A stretch of DNA of 64,000 nucleotides from CBDBLK01 sp965243145 (GTDB taxonomy: Bacteria > Bdellovibrionota > Bacteriovoracia > Bacteriovoracales > Bacteriovoracaceae). A model generated the notes under the pieces. That model was not told the DNA's origin and did no database searches. It was given only the letters and a program-made list of their open reading frames with translations. Below, one piece after another: positions 9,300-18,342 of this stretch. Both the position numbers and the translations under genes were made by a program. The stretch lies in assembly GCA_965243145.1 (NCBI GenBank), contig CBDEUB010000002.1, forward strand, positions 1,860,001 through 1,924,000. Reading direction: 5' to 3'. Each line of letters opens with the position of its first letter. The stretch's first letter is position 1.

Positions 9300-9931
9300 C
9301 ACTTCTTCAAATGGCGATTGGCCGGAACGCCCACGACTGTTGTATTGGCATCAATATCTTGCAAACAACATGCTTGTGCGCCACAGACCACATCGTCTCC
9401 AATTTTTATAGATTGTTTTGTTACGGCCCCTACTCCAATAAAAACGCAATTACCAATCTTATTATTTCCCGAGATATTGACTGATGGGTTAATTGTACAA
9501 AAATCCCCAATACTAGAGTCATGGCCTATAGTAGAATTGTAATTAAGCAAAATATAGTCTCCAATTATAGCATCGGCAGCAACCACGGCCCCTGGTGCGA
9601 TAATTCCTCCCATGCCAATCTTTTCAGGGTTTTGTACAAAGGCCTGAGGATGAATGAGTGTCGATGCAGGTCGAAGTCCATGCTTAATGGCCTGAAGAAC
9701 CAAAGATTTCTTAGCAGTGGGATTTCCAACGGCAGCAATAAAATGAATACTAGGATCAATGCTTTGATAATTTTTGTGAACTTTCAATTTTCTTTTTTTA
9801 ATATTGAGAATATCTTTAGTATCTAAATTAGAATAAAACTCAATTTGAATGTCAGAACCAAATGTATCTTTAAGGTAGTAATAACATTCTTTTCCAAGGC
9901 CTCCAGTGCCTAAAATGAGTATTTTTTTCAA
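9299..9931 (-). CDS. PglD/NeuD-type sugar acetyltransferase
   Basis: Acetyl-CoA-dependent N-acetyltransferase of the PglD/NeuD group. The N-terminal half is a small Rossmann-like sugar-binding domain (ILILGTGGLGKEC) and the C-terminal half is a left-handed beta-helix of hexapeptide repeats (residues about 95-205), including the conserved NYNSTIGHDSSIGDF where the catalytic His lies. With the downstream aminotransferase it should complete a 2,4-diacetamido-2,4,6-trideoxyhexose (bacillosamine type). The start is a TTG with a strong ribosome site, AGGGGG about eight bases upstream. Confidence 0.88.
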   Translation of the reverse strand: MKKILILGTGGLGKECYYYLKDTFGSDIQIEFYSNLDTKDILNIKKRKLKVHKNYQSIDPSIHFIAAVGNPTAKKSLVLQAIKHGLRPASTLIHPQAFVQNPEKIGMGGIIAPGAVVAADAIIGDYILLNYNSTIGHDSSIGDFCTINPSVNISGNNKIGNCVFIGVGAVTKQSIKIGDDVVCGAQACCLQDIDANTTVVGVPANRHLKK

Positions 9932-9995
9932 AAGATGGCCCCCTTAAAAAACTTGCTAGGCCAAAATTTTATGATTGTGAGTATTTTTAATCTAT

Positions 9996-10586
9996 TCAAT
10001 CTTTTGTCCATAATCCAATATGTTTGCTACAAATGGCATCAGGTTTGATTTTATAACGAGAAAACTCTTTCTGGAACTCTAAAATTCTCTTAGGTTCAAA
10101 TCCAGTAAGTTCTGGAGAAACTAAACAAATTTTTAGTCCAAGTGATTGAAATTTTGTATAAGTTATTTTGTCTAAAGGATGACCTCGAAAACAGTCCACC
10201 CACACCCAACGCACCTTGTCTCTTAAATTGATGACAGTTTCAAGAGATTCAAATTCGGAATATCTTGCACAAATTCGCTTTTGGAGAAAAGCACTAGTTT
10301 TTATTAAATAGGGAAAAGAGCAGTCCAAGAAAAAAAAATCTTCTACTTTATTTTTTTCGAGAATTTTGTGAATTTCAATCTCCAGACCTTCTTCTTTTAT
10401 GTTAAGAATAAGAAATTTATGTTGGTAATGTTTTATCCAGGAAGAGAATCTTTCTCCTTTGATGAAAGGGTCGTGTGAGAGATAAATTCCATCATAATCA
10501 GAACGAAGATCAATTTCTACTCCATACTCAAAGGGTACTTTTTTTAATTCTTGAATACTATTGATTTGATGTTGAATTAAGATCAT
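9996..10586 (-). CDS. glycerophosphodiester-phosphodiesterase-like TIM-barrel protein
   Basis: Short (196-residue) protein resembling glycerophosphodiester phosphodiesterases. The segment VEIDLRSDYDGIYLSHDP carries the Glu-x-Asp and His-Asp pattern of that family's metal site, and the later TIM-barrel strands are recognisable but compressed compared with the usual 240 or more residues. Its start overlaps the stop of the GT2 gene (ATGA), placing it at the end of the same operon. GDPD-like enzymes in polysaccharide loci may handle polyol-phosphate diesters; here that is only inferred from the dehydrogenase and nucleotidyltransferase neighbours. Confidence 0.65.
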   Translation of the reverse strand: MILIQHQINSIQELKKVPFEYGVEIDLRSDYDGIYLSHDPFIKGERFSSWIKHYQHKFLILNIKEEGLEIEIHKILEKNKVEDFFFLDCSFPYLIKTSAFLQKRICARYSEFESLETVINLRDKVRWVWVDCFRGHPLDKITYTKFQSLGLKICLVSPELTGFEPKRILEFQKEFSRYKIKPDAICSKHIGLWTKD

Positions 10587-11299
10587 ATTTTAAGAGTTTT
10601 CTTTAGCATTAAAGAATATTGTAGAGTTCTTTTAATAAGACGAAGTTTGGCCATAAATCCTGAGTTCCAAGAAGATTCTCCATGTACCCGTTCGGGAAAA
10701 AATACATCAATTCTTTTAATATTGAGGCCTCTTTTTTTTGCAGCAATGTAAGAAAAGAGATCAAGAGAAAAATCCCAAGGAGGATTTTCCCAAGATTCAA
10801 AAAAACTTCTGTGAAATATAGTTGGTTGAGCATTAATTTCCCACAGACGGCATCGAAATATGCAGGAGAGCAGGATGGCCATACCCCAAGTAAATATATT
10901 ATCTTTTAAAGGACGTCCTTGACGATGGCCTTTGAGAAAAACATTTTCAGCGTATTTTTCAGCAAAAATTTCCTTACTTCCTTTAAAAATATCTTTTGGA
11001 TGAGTTTGTAAATCTGCGTGAGTCCAACCTAGAAATTCTCCGTTAGCTTCTTCTAATCCTTTGAGAATACCATATCCATAACCTTGATTTTCCTCGACGA
11101 TAACTAATTTTAGAAAGGAGTATTTACTAAGTACATTCTGAATAATTTTTTGTGTCTGATCGGTAGAACCATTATCTACTAATACAAGTTCAAATCCATC
11201 GTCAACACTTTCTCTCGCAATTTTTTCAAGTAAAGGAGAAATATTTTTTTCTTCATTATAGCAAGGGATGACTATGGATAGGGTTTTGAAGTTCTTCAT
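10583..11299 (-). CDS. GT2-family glycosyltransferase (GT-A fold)
   Basis: Inverting GT-A glycosyltransferase of family 2, dolichyl-phosphate-mannose-synthase-like in its N-terminal half: LSIVIPCYNEEKNISPLLEK, VLVDNGSTDQTQ and a DxD-like Asp in GWTHADLQTHP. There are no clear C-terminal membrane helices, so it is probably soluble or peripheral. It overlaps both neighbours by four bases (ATGA junctions with the upstream dehydrogenase and the downstream GDPD-like gene), indicating tight operon coupling. Donor and acceptor are unknown; the operon context suggests an unusual activated polyol or sugar. Confidence 0.85.
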   Translation of the reverse strand: MKNFKTLSIVIPCYNEEKNISPLLEKIARESVDDGFELVLVDNGSTDQTQKIIQNVLSKYSFLKLVIVEENQGYGYGILKGLEEANGEFLGWTHADLQTHPKDIFKGSKEIFAEKYAENVFLKGHRQGRPLKDNIFTWGMAILLSCIFRCRLWEINAQPTIFHRSFFESWENPPWDFSLDLFSYIAAKKRGLNIKRIDVFFPERVHGESSWNSGFMAKLRLIKRTLQYSLMLKKTLKI

Positions 11300-12351
11300 A
11301 ATTCCACCATAACTTTTATTGCTTCAAATTTTTCTTTTCTTATTTTATGATTATGGAGTTTTTTTAAAAATTTCTCAACAGATTCCAGATCAATTAATTT
11401 TGTAATTAAGTGAGTAAGATCTAATCCTTTTGATAGAAGTTTAACAGCTTGTGTCCAATTGGATTTTTTAGTACCAAAATAAGTTGAATTCCATGAACCT
11501 CTAATAGTAATTTCCTTACGCAAGAGAGAACTTACCAATGTCTTGGGGATTAAAAGATCGTCAATAATATTGCCCATCCAAACTATTTGGGCAAACCGTG
11601 CAGCTAATTCAATAGATTTAATGTAGGTAGTATTTGATCCACAGGATTCTAAAATGTAGTCAAAATGATCTTTGTAGCTTTTAAGAGCAGTATCCCAAAG
11701 TATTTCGTTTCCGATAAGTTCCACTGTAAATCCCATTTCTTTTGCTATATCTAGTTTAAAATGATTTCTATCAAAACAAACTACTTCGAGACCAGGGCGT
11801 TGTTGTCGGATAATTGAAGCTGCAATTAGGCCTAAAAAACCTGTTCCCAAAATGGCCAGTTTTTTCTTTTTTTTATTAAAATCAAAAAGTTCTAAAGCAT
11901 GTAGCACCACAGAAATAGGTTCCAGCATAGCAGCATTTTTTAGATTTACATTTTCAGGAACGGCCACTAGATTCCAGTTTTTGATATTAATGAATGTACT
12001 GTATCCGCCATCTACTCGTGATCCGTAATATTTATAATCCAAACATTGCGCATATTTTTCTTTTTGACAACTAGAGCAGTTAAAGCAAGGTAGTAGAGGA
12101 AAAACAGCTACTTTTTGTCCTGCTTTAAAAGAACTTTGTGAAGATGCCTTTTCAATTATTCCTGCAAATTCATGCCCCATAACTAAGGGATAGAAATAAG
12201 CACCATGGGAAAATCCTCTATAAATATCGGAACTGCAAATTCCTGAATAGTGAATTTTGATTAAAGATTCGTCATTATTTAGTGGCAACAGATTTCTTTC
12301 TAAAACTTCAATAACTTTATTTTTAATAAGAATTGCTTGTTTCGTTTTCAT
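11296..12351 (-). CDS. zinc-dependent medium-chain dehydrogenase (MDR family), copy A
   Basis: Zinc-containing alcohol/polyol dehydrogenase. It shows the catalytic zinc region (YSGICSSDIY, then MGHEFAGII), a cysteine-rich structural zinc loop (PCFNCSSCQKEKYAQC) and a Rossmann nucleotide site (LAILGTGFLGLIAASI). The frame runs up to 12399, but the ATG at 12351 lies one base after the stop of the nucleotidyltransferase gene and gives the usual length (351 residues). Together with copy B, the epimerases and the nucleotidyltransferase it suggests reduction of a ketose phosphate to a polyol phosphate, as TarJ does before CDP-ribitol synthesis. That substrate assignment is inference. Confidence 0.85.
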   Translation of the reverse strand: MKTKQAILIKNKVIEVLERNLLPLNNDESLIKIHYSGICSSDIYRGFSHGAYFYPLVMGHEFAGIIEKASSQSSFKAGQKVAVFPLLPCFNCSSCQKEKYAQCLDYKYYGSRVDGGYSTFINIKNWNLVAVPENVNLKNAAMLEPISVVLHALELFDFNKKKKKLAILGTGFLGLIAASIIRQQRPGLEVVCFDRNHFKLDIAKEMGFTVELIGNEILWDTALKSYKDHFDYILESCGSNTTYIKSIELAARFAQIVWMGNIIDDLLIPKTLVSSLLRKEITIRGSWNSTYFGTKKSNWTQAVKLLSKGLDLTHLITKLIDLESVEKFLKKLHNHKIRKEKFEAIKVMVEL

Positions 12352-12352
12352 T

Positions 12353-13918
12353 CTAGGTCTTTTGCAATGAATGGTAAAAATATTCTTCCCAATACTCAAA
12401 CATTTTTAATTCAAAGGGATCGCCATAAGATATCCATTGTTCAACATCAAAAATAACAAATTTTTTCCCTTTTTGGATAAGTTGATTAATACTGGTGGCC
12501 ACATAATACTCGCCGTTGACTGTAAACTTTTTCTTTATCATACTTTCAGCACTTCTAATGAAATCATTCCCTTTTCTATACCAAAAAGTTCCTATGGCCA
12601 TGGGGTCTTTTCCTGGATGGTTTGATATAGTCTGTTTTTCTATTATATGCTTAACTGTTTTCCCATCAGGATGAGTTTCGCAATAAGCAAATGCTTTAGG
12701 ATTTTTAAATATTCCTTTTTCTAAACGAAAAGTCCATAGGGCACCATCAATACTTTCATCTTTTAAAATTTTTTCCCATTTGTGCCCATCGTAGCGGGTT
12801 TCGTAATCGCAAGAGGCAATTAATAAAGGTTTATTACGGGAAATTTTGTCTTTTCCTAATAAGCAAGTCGATGCTTGTCCTTGCGTCAATTCATCAATTT
12901 TAATAATGTCAAAGTTATAGGATAAGTTTTGTAAAGTTCTTTTAATGGGATGTTTCTTTATTAAAGTACTATTAGCAAGAAATACCCATTTTTCTGCTGG
13001 TGGTAGAGAGCAACTGGCCCAAACAAACATGGGTTGATTTCGTACATGGATAAAAGGTTTGCTCAAACGATAGTTTGCTTGAGAGAAGCGTTTTCCCGCA
13101 CCGGCCATAGGGATGAGGTTTGTTTGCCCTGTTAAACAATAGGGTTTTTCTTTACTATTTTTCTTTTGAAAAAAATAGAACCAAAATTGATATTGTAAAA
13201 GATCTTTTGGCGTGCCTAAACAGATAAAATTTTTGACGGGGAAAACATAAATTTCTAACTTATCTTTGATCATAAGGTTAAATAATAAACTAACATAGGC
13301 CTCAGAATTATTTTCTTTTCTTTGTTTTAAAAAATTTTCTCCATAAGTTTGAAATAGTTTCCAATTGCTAAAATAATATATGCCTACAGATGCTGGTTCT
13401 TTATATCGTTCATTGGTGAAGCTCGCTTTCTCTCTTAATTCAATCATGCGGTCATTTTCGACACGCATATAAGCATAGTAAGTTTCTCCAAAAGATGCGG
13501 GATGAAAACCGCTAAAGCTGATTACTGATGCATCAAAACCCTGAACTTCTCGTAAGAAACATTTGTAATCCCAATAGACAGTAAAATCGCAATAGCTTAT
13601 GATAACTTCTTCATTTGCTGGAATGTCTTTTACTTGAAGGGCTGAATATATTGGCCCTATGTCATGGAGAGGTATCTCGATAATATGTCCATTTTTGACT
13701 GTATTTTTTAGGTATTCAATTTCTTTTGGGTAGTTAAGAACTTGCTTTTTATTAACAACAAAAAAAAATCGATCTCTCTCATCAAACATGGCCACCACAT
13801 GATCAATCATTTTATTATTTCCAACTTCAAGAAATGCTTTAGGTTTTTTGTAACCGGCCTTGTAAAATCGTTCAGATTTACCGGCCATAGTAATAATGAT
13901 ATTGACTGGTTTTCTCAT
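12353..13918 (-). CDS. two-domain (tandem) sugar-phosphate nucleotidyltransferase-like protein
   Basis: Two nucleotidyltransferase-type domains lie in tandem in 521 residues. Domain 1 opens with IIITMAGKSERFYKAGYKKP (about residue 7), domain 2 with NLIPMAGAGKRFSQANYRLS (about 265); each has the G-x-G-x-R-F loop followed by a conserved PK or KP pair that binds NTP. Such domains join a sugar or polyol phosphate to a nucleotide. The halves have similar length (about 250 residues each), so an internal duplication or fusion is likely. Whether both are active is not known; the first has the slightly altered loop AGKSERF. It starts directly after the stop of the TIM-barrel isomerase gene and ends one base before dehydrogenase A. 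Confidence 0.75.
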   Translation of the reverse strand: MRKPVNIIITMAGKSERFYKAGYKKPKAFLEVGNNKMIDHVVAMFDERDRFFFVVNKKQVLNYPKEIEYLKNTVKNGHIIEIPLHDIGPIYSALQVKDIPANEEVIISYCDFTVYWDYKCFLREVQGFDASVISFSGFHPASFGETYYAYMRVENDRMIELREKASFTNERYKEPASVGIYYFSNWKLFQTYGENFLKQRKENNSEAYVSLLFNLMIKDKLEIYVFPVKNFICLGTPKDLLQYQFWFYFFQKKNSKEKPYCLTGQTNLIPMAGAGKRFSQANYRLSKPFIHVRNQPMFVWASCSLPPAEKWVFLANSTLIKKHPIKRTLQNLSYNFDIIKIDELTQGQASTCLLGKDKISRNKPLLIASCDYETRYDGHKWEKILKDESIDGALWTFRLEKGIFKNPKAFAYCETHPDGKTVKHIIEKQTISNHPGKDPMAIGTFWYRKGNDFIRSAESMIKKKFTVNGEYYVATSINQLIQKGKKFVIFDVEQWISYGDPFELKMFEYWEEYFYHSLQKT

Positions 13919-14836
13919 TTAAGTATCTACATGGGGACGCCAGAAATTGACGGATTCTTTTAATGTCTGCACGACAGTGCTATCGATGGGTTCTCGTTCT
14001 CGAAAGCTAAGTTCAAGGAGTAAAGTTGTCTTGTTGAAGGTATTTCCTCTGCTTTCTTTTAATGTGGCAATGACTTTTTCAGGAATAATATGGCCTTTAC
14101 TATTATATTTTTTGGTAAATGGCCAATGTCCATTTTTATCTTTAGAACTTTGTTTTAAATGTATTAGTGGGGAACAGGAAGCAAATTCTTTTAACCAACA
14201 ATAGGGATTGATGTCGTTAGGATCACCAGACATAATATTACCATGGTCTACATCCAAACATACGAAAAACGGGAGAGGGGTATTTTTATTTATTTTTTTT
14301 TGTAAAAGTCTTGCTTCTTTTAAAGTCTCTCCTTGTTCACGCGATATGGACATAGGTTCCCATGTTAAATATTTCAGTCCTTTAGTTTTGGCATAATCAG
14401 CAATTTTATGCCACCCTTGGATATTTTGTTTTCCCCTTTCTTCTCGAACTGTCTTGTCGTTGTTATCTTTGGCCGTGAAAATTCCTAGATGAGAACCCAT
14501 ACTTTCTGCTCCTAAATCGACACTAATATCAACATATTTTTTAAACCAATTTATCCAATACTTTCTCATTTCTATATCAGGATGGGCAAGATGGTTGACT
14601 CTTGTAAAAGCACCAGTAAAAGTTGATGATATATTTAGATTGTACTTCTCAACTGCTTTTTTTATTCGATTTATTTGACGAGAGATAATTTCAGAAGGTA
14701 GTGAAGGATTAAGAAGATCGGCCGTAAATTGAACATGTTGCAACTCAAGGTCTTCTCCCACTATTTTGGCCCATACTTCTGGTTCAGGATAGCGATTGAC
14801 TGCAAAGCCTGTATTGATGCCCAATTTAAAACTCAT
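13919..14836 (-). CDS. sugar-phosphate isomerase/epimerase, xylose-isomerase-like TIM barrel
   Basis: Member of the xylose isomerase-like/AP-endonuclease-2 TIM-barrel superfamily, which includes ketose and ketose-phosphate 3-epimerases. Supporting segments: KLGINTGFAVNRYPEPE at the start, metal-ligand candidates in GSHLGIF, LTWEPMS (Glu), CLDVDHGN (Asp-x-Asp-His) and LLELSFRERE (Glu). The ATG at 14836 overlaps the stop of the preceding epimerase gene (ATGA), so it is preferred over the upstream in-frame start at 14884. It probably interconverts pentulose or tetrulose phosphates within this operon; the substrate is unknown. Confidence 0.78.
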   Translation of the reverse strand: MSFKLGINTGFAVNRYPEPEVWAKIVGEDLELQHVQFTADLLNPSLPSEIISRQINRIKKAVEKYNLNISSTFTGAFTRVNHLAHPDIEMRKYWINWFKKYVDISVDLGAESMGSHLGIFTAKDNNDKTVREERGKQNIQGWHKIADYAKTKGLKYLTWEPMSISREQGETLKEARLLQKKINKNTPLPFFVCLDVDHGNIMSGDPNDINPYCWLKEFASCSPLIHLKQSSKDKNGHWPFTKKYNSKGHIIPEKVIATLKESRGNTFNKTTLLLELSFREREPIDSTVVQTLKESVNFWRPHVDT

Positions 14837-15546
14837 TTCTGTTCTCTCAAAGTTAGACCTCTTTGTATTTGTTCGCGCATGCAAGCAATCGCTGTAGGTA
14901 AGTCTACATCTTTACGAAAAAGGCCGGAACTGCCTCCTACCAAAATATCTGCTCCAGCATGAGTCATTTCACAAATGAATGAAGGAGAAACATTTCCGTC
15001 AATTTCAATTTTAAAATCCCAATCGAGTTCCTTTCTTAAACGATAAAGAGATTCAATCTTTTTTAACATTTGAGGAATAAGTTTTTGTCCTTTAAATCCA
15101 GGATTAACCATCATAACAAGAACAACATCAATATCATCTACAATATAATCGAGAACTTCCAAAGGTGTTGCCGGACAAATGGCAAGTCCTACGCGTGCTC
15201 CTTTTTGTCTAATCTTTACCAAATCTCGGTGTAAATTTCTACAGGCCTCTTGATGGATAGTAAAAATATCTCCTGGAGCAACATTAAAAGAATCAAAAAC
15301 TCTAGAAGGTTCTTCTACCATAAGATGGTAATCTGAACACATATTTGTGTGTTGGCGAAATGTATTGATAATACTTGAACCCATCGTAAAATCTGGAACA
15401 AAAGAACCATCTGCGACATCCCAGTGCAAATACTCAACACTTTCATTTTCCAAAATTTGCATTTGCTTATGGGCATTCAACCAATCTATACACATAATTG
15501 AGGCAGAAATCTCAACTGTGCTATTGTTCTTATGGATTGATGACAA
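14833..15546 (-). CDS. rpe: ribulose-phosphate 3-epimerase family protein
   Basis: TIM-barrel epimerase of the Rpe family, which interconverts D-ribulose 5-phosphate and D-xylulose 5-phosphate. Motifs: ISASIMCIDW, YLHWDVADGSFVP (first metal His and Asp), DYHLMVEEP (His), MMVNPGFKGQ and IEIDGNVSP (Asp). The start is a TTG with AAGGA about eight bases upstream. Its location inside a glycan operon, between a zinc dehydrogenase and another isomerase, suggests a dedicated paralogue making a precursor sugar rather than the pentose-phosphate-pathway enzyme. The first 17 bases overlap the end of dehydrogenase B. Confidence 0.85.
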   Translation of the reverse strand: MSSIHKNNSTVEISASIMCIDWLNAHKQMQILENESVEYLHWDVADGSFVPDFTMGSSIINTFRQHTNMCSDYHLMVEEPSRVFDSFNVAPGDIFTIHQEACRNLHRDLVKIRQKGARVGLAICPATPLEVLDYIVDDIDVVLVMMVNPGFKGQKLIPQMLKKIESLYRLRKELDWDFKIEIDGNVSPSFICEMTHAGADILVGGSSGLFRKDVDLPTAIACMREQIQRGLTLREQK

Positions 15547-16588
15547 TTTTTATTCCTTCTTTATTAATTGCCTTCTCAAATCCAGAGTGTATTTGTTCTA
15601 AAGGTATTTTTGCAGTAATGATCTTTTTTAAATTAATTTCTTCCGACTCAAGCATTTTTAAGGCCAAAGAGTGCTGTTGAGGAGTTGAACCATGAGAACC
15701 TGTTAAATATATTTCATTGTAGTGAAGAAAATTAGAGAAAATATTAAGAGGTGGAGAATTTTTTGGTAACCCTCCGAAGAAGTTAATAACTCCTCTTTTG
15801 GAAACTAATTTCATAGCATCGAGATGAGTTGCAAGAACTGGAGCGGCCGTAAAAACCAATTGCGCTCCGATGTTTTTGGTTTTTGATTTGACTACATCTT
15901 CAATGTTTTCTTTTTTTGGGTTGAGAAGGTAAAGTTCTCGAAATTTTTTAAGTTTTTTAATGGAATCTAATCTTTTTTGTTGAGGGTCTATAACAAAAAT
16001 TTTTTTGGCACCTTGCAAATCTGCTAAAAGTGTAAGCATAATTCCTATAGAACCTGCACCTAAAATGGCCACATCATGCTCTGTTTTCATAAGCCCAATT
16101 TCCATACCATTAAGGCAACAGGCCAATGGTTCTGCTAAGGCCGCCTCTTCATAACTTAAATGGGTACTAAATTTTTTTAGAGGGCCTCCATTTATAATTT
16201 TCTGATCGAGAGCAATATACTCACTAAATCCTCCTTTGTATTGGTACCCAATGGCCAAATTATTTTCGCAATTATTAGGGTGTCCTGCATTGCAAAAAAA
16301 ACATTTTCCACAAGGAATATCTGCTCCAATAGACAAGCGGTCTCCAATATCAAAATTAGTGATTTCATTTCCTACATGCACAACTTCACCAGAAATTTCG
16401 TGGCCTAAAATTTGAGGTGGAGTAATTCTGTCATTGCCATGAAAAAAAGTGCGTAAATCTGATCCACAAATGGCACAGCTTTTCACTTTTAGGATGATAT
16501 TATTTTTTTTATAGGAAGGAGCATTAACTTCTTCGAGTCGTAATTTTTCTTTTCCATACCAAAGAGCGGCCTTCATTTTTTGTTTCAT
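15530..16588 (-). CDS. zinc-dependent medium-chain dehydrogenase (MDR family), copy B
   Basis: Second zinc alcohol/polyol dehydrogenase of the operon, sorbitol- or threonine-dehydrogenase-like. Visible are KSCAICGSDLRTF and LGHEISGEVV (catalytic zinc), a structural zinc loop with four cysteines (CGKCFFCNAGHPNNC) and VAILGAGSIGIMLTLLA (NAD(P) site). It is clearly diverged from copy A, so the two probably act on different intermediates. The ATG at 16588 has AAGGAAG seven bases upstream and shares one base with the end of the preceding membrane-protein gene. Confidence 0.88.
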   Translation of the reverse strand: MKQKMKAALWYGKEKLRLEEVNAPSYKKNNIILKVKSCAICGSDLRTFFHGNDRITPPQILGHEISGEVVHVGNEITNFDIGDRLSIGADIPCGKCFFCNAGHPNNCENNLAIGYQYKGGFSEYIALDQKIINGGPLKKFSTHLSYEEAALAEPLACCLNGMEIGLMKTEHDVAILGAGSIGIMLTLLADLQGAKKIFVIDPQQKRLDSIKKLKKFRELYLLNPKKENIEDVVKSKTKNIGAQLVFTAAPVLATHLDAMKLVSKRGVINFFGGLPKNSPPLNIFSNFLHYNEIYLTGSHGSTPQQHSLALKMLESEEINLKKIITAKIPLEQIHSGFEKAINKEGIKIVINP

Positions 16589-18339
16589 TAGTTCTTCCTT
16601 CGCATATAAAGATGGCCATTTTGAAGTTTTTTAGCATGAAATAAATTATGGAGATGTTCTAATGGCCTTGGACTATAAATACTTTTAATATGAAATTTAT
16701 TGATACCACTTTGGAGGTCTGTATTTTCAAATATGTTTTCTAGTTGTTTCAATTTTTCGTGATTTGGCCTAAGTCCCATTTTAAATTCTTTATGAAAAAT
16801 AAAATTATTTCCTTGCCCTGTTTGAAAAAAATCAATAAATTTTTCTTTGGAATGGGAATAAATTTTAAAATTTAAAGCATATCTTTGAATGATTTCTTTG
16901 GGAGTTTTATTTGAAAAAAAACTATTTTCCCACAAAGGATTTCTTTTTAAATTTAACAGTAAAAAAATATTGCGGTAGGGGCCGCCAACAACAACTTCAT
17001 TTTCCATTATCATTTTGGAATCTTCTACAAATTTTTTATAGATAGGGTGCACCCTTTTTAAATATAATTCTTTCCGTTTAGTTTGTGCATTCCAAGAAAA
17101 AATCCATAAAAAAGTTAAGGCCATTGTAGGGGCCAAATGCTTAAATGAGGAAAAAATGAGTTTCAAAAAATAATCTAGCTTCCTTAGAAAAATGTGGCCC
17201 TCAATATTTCTTCTGGGAATAAAATATTGAGAAATATTAAAATAGTAAATGAAGGGTATAAAGTACAATAAATGTAAAAAAATGAAAAAACGGGAAAACA
17301 TCCACTCACCATATCGTCCTTGAAAAATTAAAGAATCGGTGAAGAGAAGCACCATCTCTGTAAGCATTAAAATGTAAATATGGCCGAATCTAAGCGCAAT
17401 TTCTCTCACACTGATTTTTCTAATTAGAAAAATTAGTGCGGTTAAGAACAATGGTGCAAGAAAATAAATTGAAAAGTAAAAAGTGGTAAAAAAATTAAAA
17501 TGGTTATTTTGCATTTGATTGAAACTTTGTAATGTTGATACCGTAGTAGTATTCAAGAATAAATACTTCAAAGTTTGCCATAGTCCTAGTAGAAGAATTA
17601 AAGTGTGAAAAAAATAAAATTTCCAATTCTTGTGAGAAATCTTATCCGAAGATTTTAATAAAGTAAATATGGCGATAGGAAATCCCAAAATAAAACTAAG
17701 TGGATGAATTATGGCCTGTATGGAAAAAAGAATAGTTTGAACATATAGTGATTTATTTGAATGGTTTTTTCTCTTGGTAGAAAATGCGTAGGCAAGTAGA
17801 AAACCGGCAACAGAAATGAGAGGGAAAGGGAACCCTGTGATAGTGGCCTCAATATAGGGTAATTCAAATATACCACGAAATAAATTGGTGAAAAAAGTTC
17901 TGAAAGGGAAATCGGAGAAACAAATTAAAGAAAAATGGAGAACGAAAATTGAGTACAAAATGTTCAAACTTCTACGAACAATTTTATACATCAAAAAATA
18001 AATTATAAAACTAAAAAATACTCTTCCCCAAAAATATCCCGTACCTAGGTTAAATATTTGTAACCAAATCTTTTGGATGAATACAGTTCCCCAAGGATAG
18101 TCGAGAGATAAGTTTTCGTTTTGGGCCATATTGAGCCAAGAAAAAATATTGCTGATAACATCAGGAGTGATCAAATAGGGGCCGTAGAGGAAGTAGTGAT
18201 TTTCAGTTATTATTAACTGCAAATCAGAAAAGAATATCATCCCAAAAAAGGTAAAAAAAGAAATCCAGAAAATATTGAGTTCATATTTTTCTGGGAAATA
18301 GTTTTGGAAAATGTTGTTTATCTGAGAAAATTTTTTCAT
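16588..18339 (-). CDS. large polytopic membrane protein, unknown (possible GT-C-like)
   Basis: Not recognised with confidence. The protein has 583 residues with roughly ten or more hydrophobic helices in its first 410 residues, then a soluble tail of about 170 residues. This layout, and a polar first loop with Asp (LITPDVISNIFSW and LDYPWG), recall GT-C-type glycosyltransferases that use lipid-linked donors, but no diagnostic motif was confirmed. The gene lies four bases after another large membrane-protein gene and overlaps dehydrogenase B by one base, so it belongs to the glycan operon. Confidence 0.6.
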   Translation of the reverse strand: MKKFSQINNIFQNYFPEKYELNIFWISFFTFFGMIFFSDLQLIITENHYFLYGPYLITPDVISNIFSWLNMAQNENLSLDYPWGTVFIQKIWLQIFNLGTGYFWGRVFFSFIIYFLMYKIVRRSLNILYSIFVLHFSLICFSDFPFRTFFTNLFRGIFELPYIEATITGFPFPLISVAGFLLAYAFSTKRKNHSNKSLYVQTILFSIQAIIHPLSFILGFPIAIFTLLKSSDKISHKNWKFYFFHTLILLLGLWQTLKYLFLNTTTVSTLQSFNQMQNNHFNFFTTFYFSIYFLAPLFLTALIFLIRKISVREIALRFGHIYILMLTEMVLLFTDSLIFQGRYGEWMFSRFFIFLHLLYFIPFIYYFNISQYFIPRRNIEGHIFLRKLDYFLKLIFSSFKHLAPTMALTFLWIFSWNAQTKRKELYLKRVHPIYKKFVEDSKMIMENEVVVGGPYRNIFLLLNLKRNPLWENSFFSNKTPKEIIQRYALNFKIYSHSKEKFIDFFQTGQGNNFIFHKEFKMGLRPNHEKLKQLENIFENTDLQSGINKFHIKSIYSPRPLEHLHNLFHAKKLQNGHLYMRRKN

Positions 18340-18342
18340 AAA

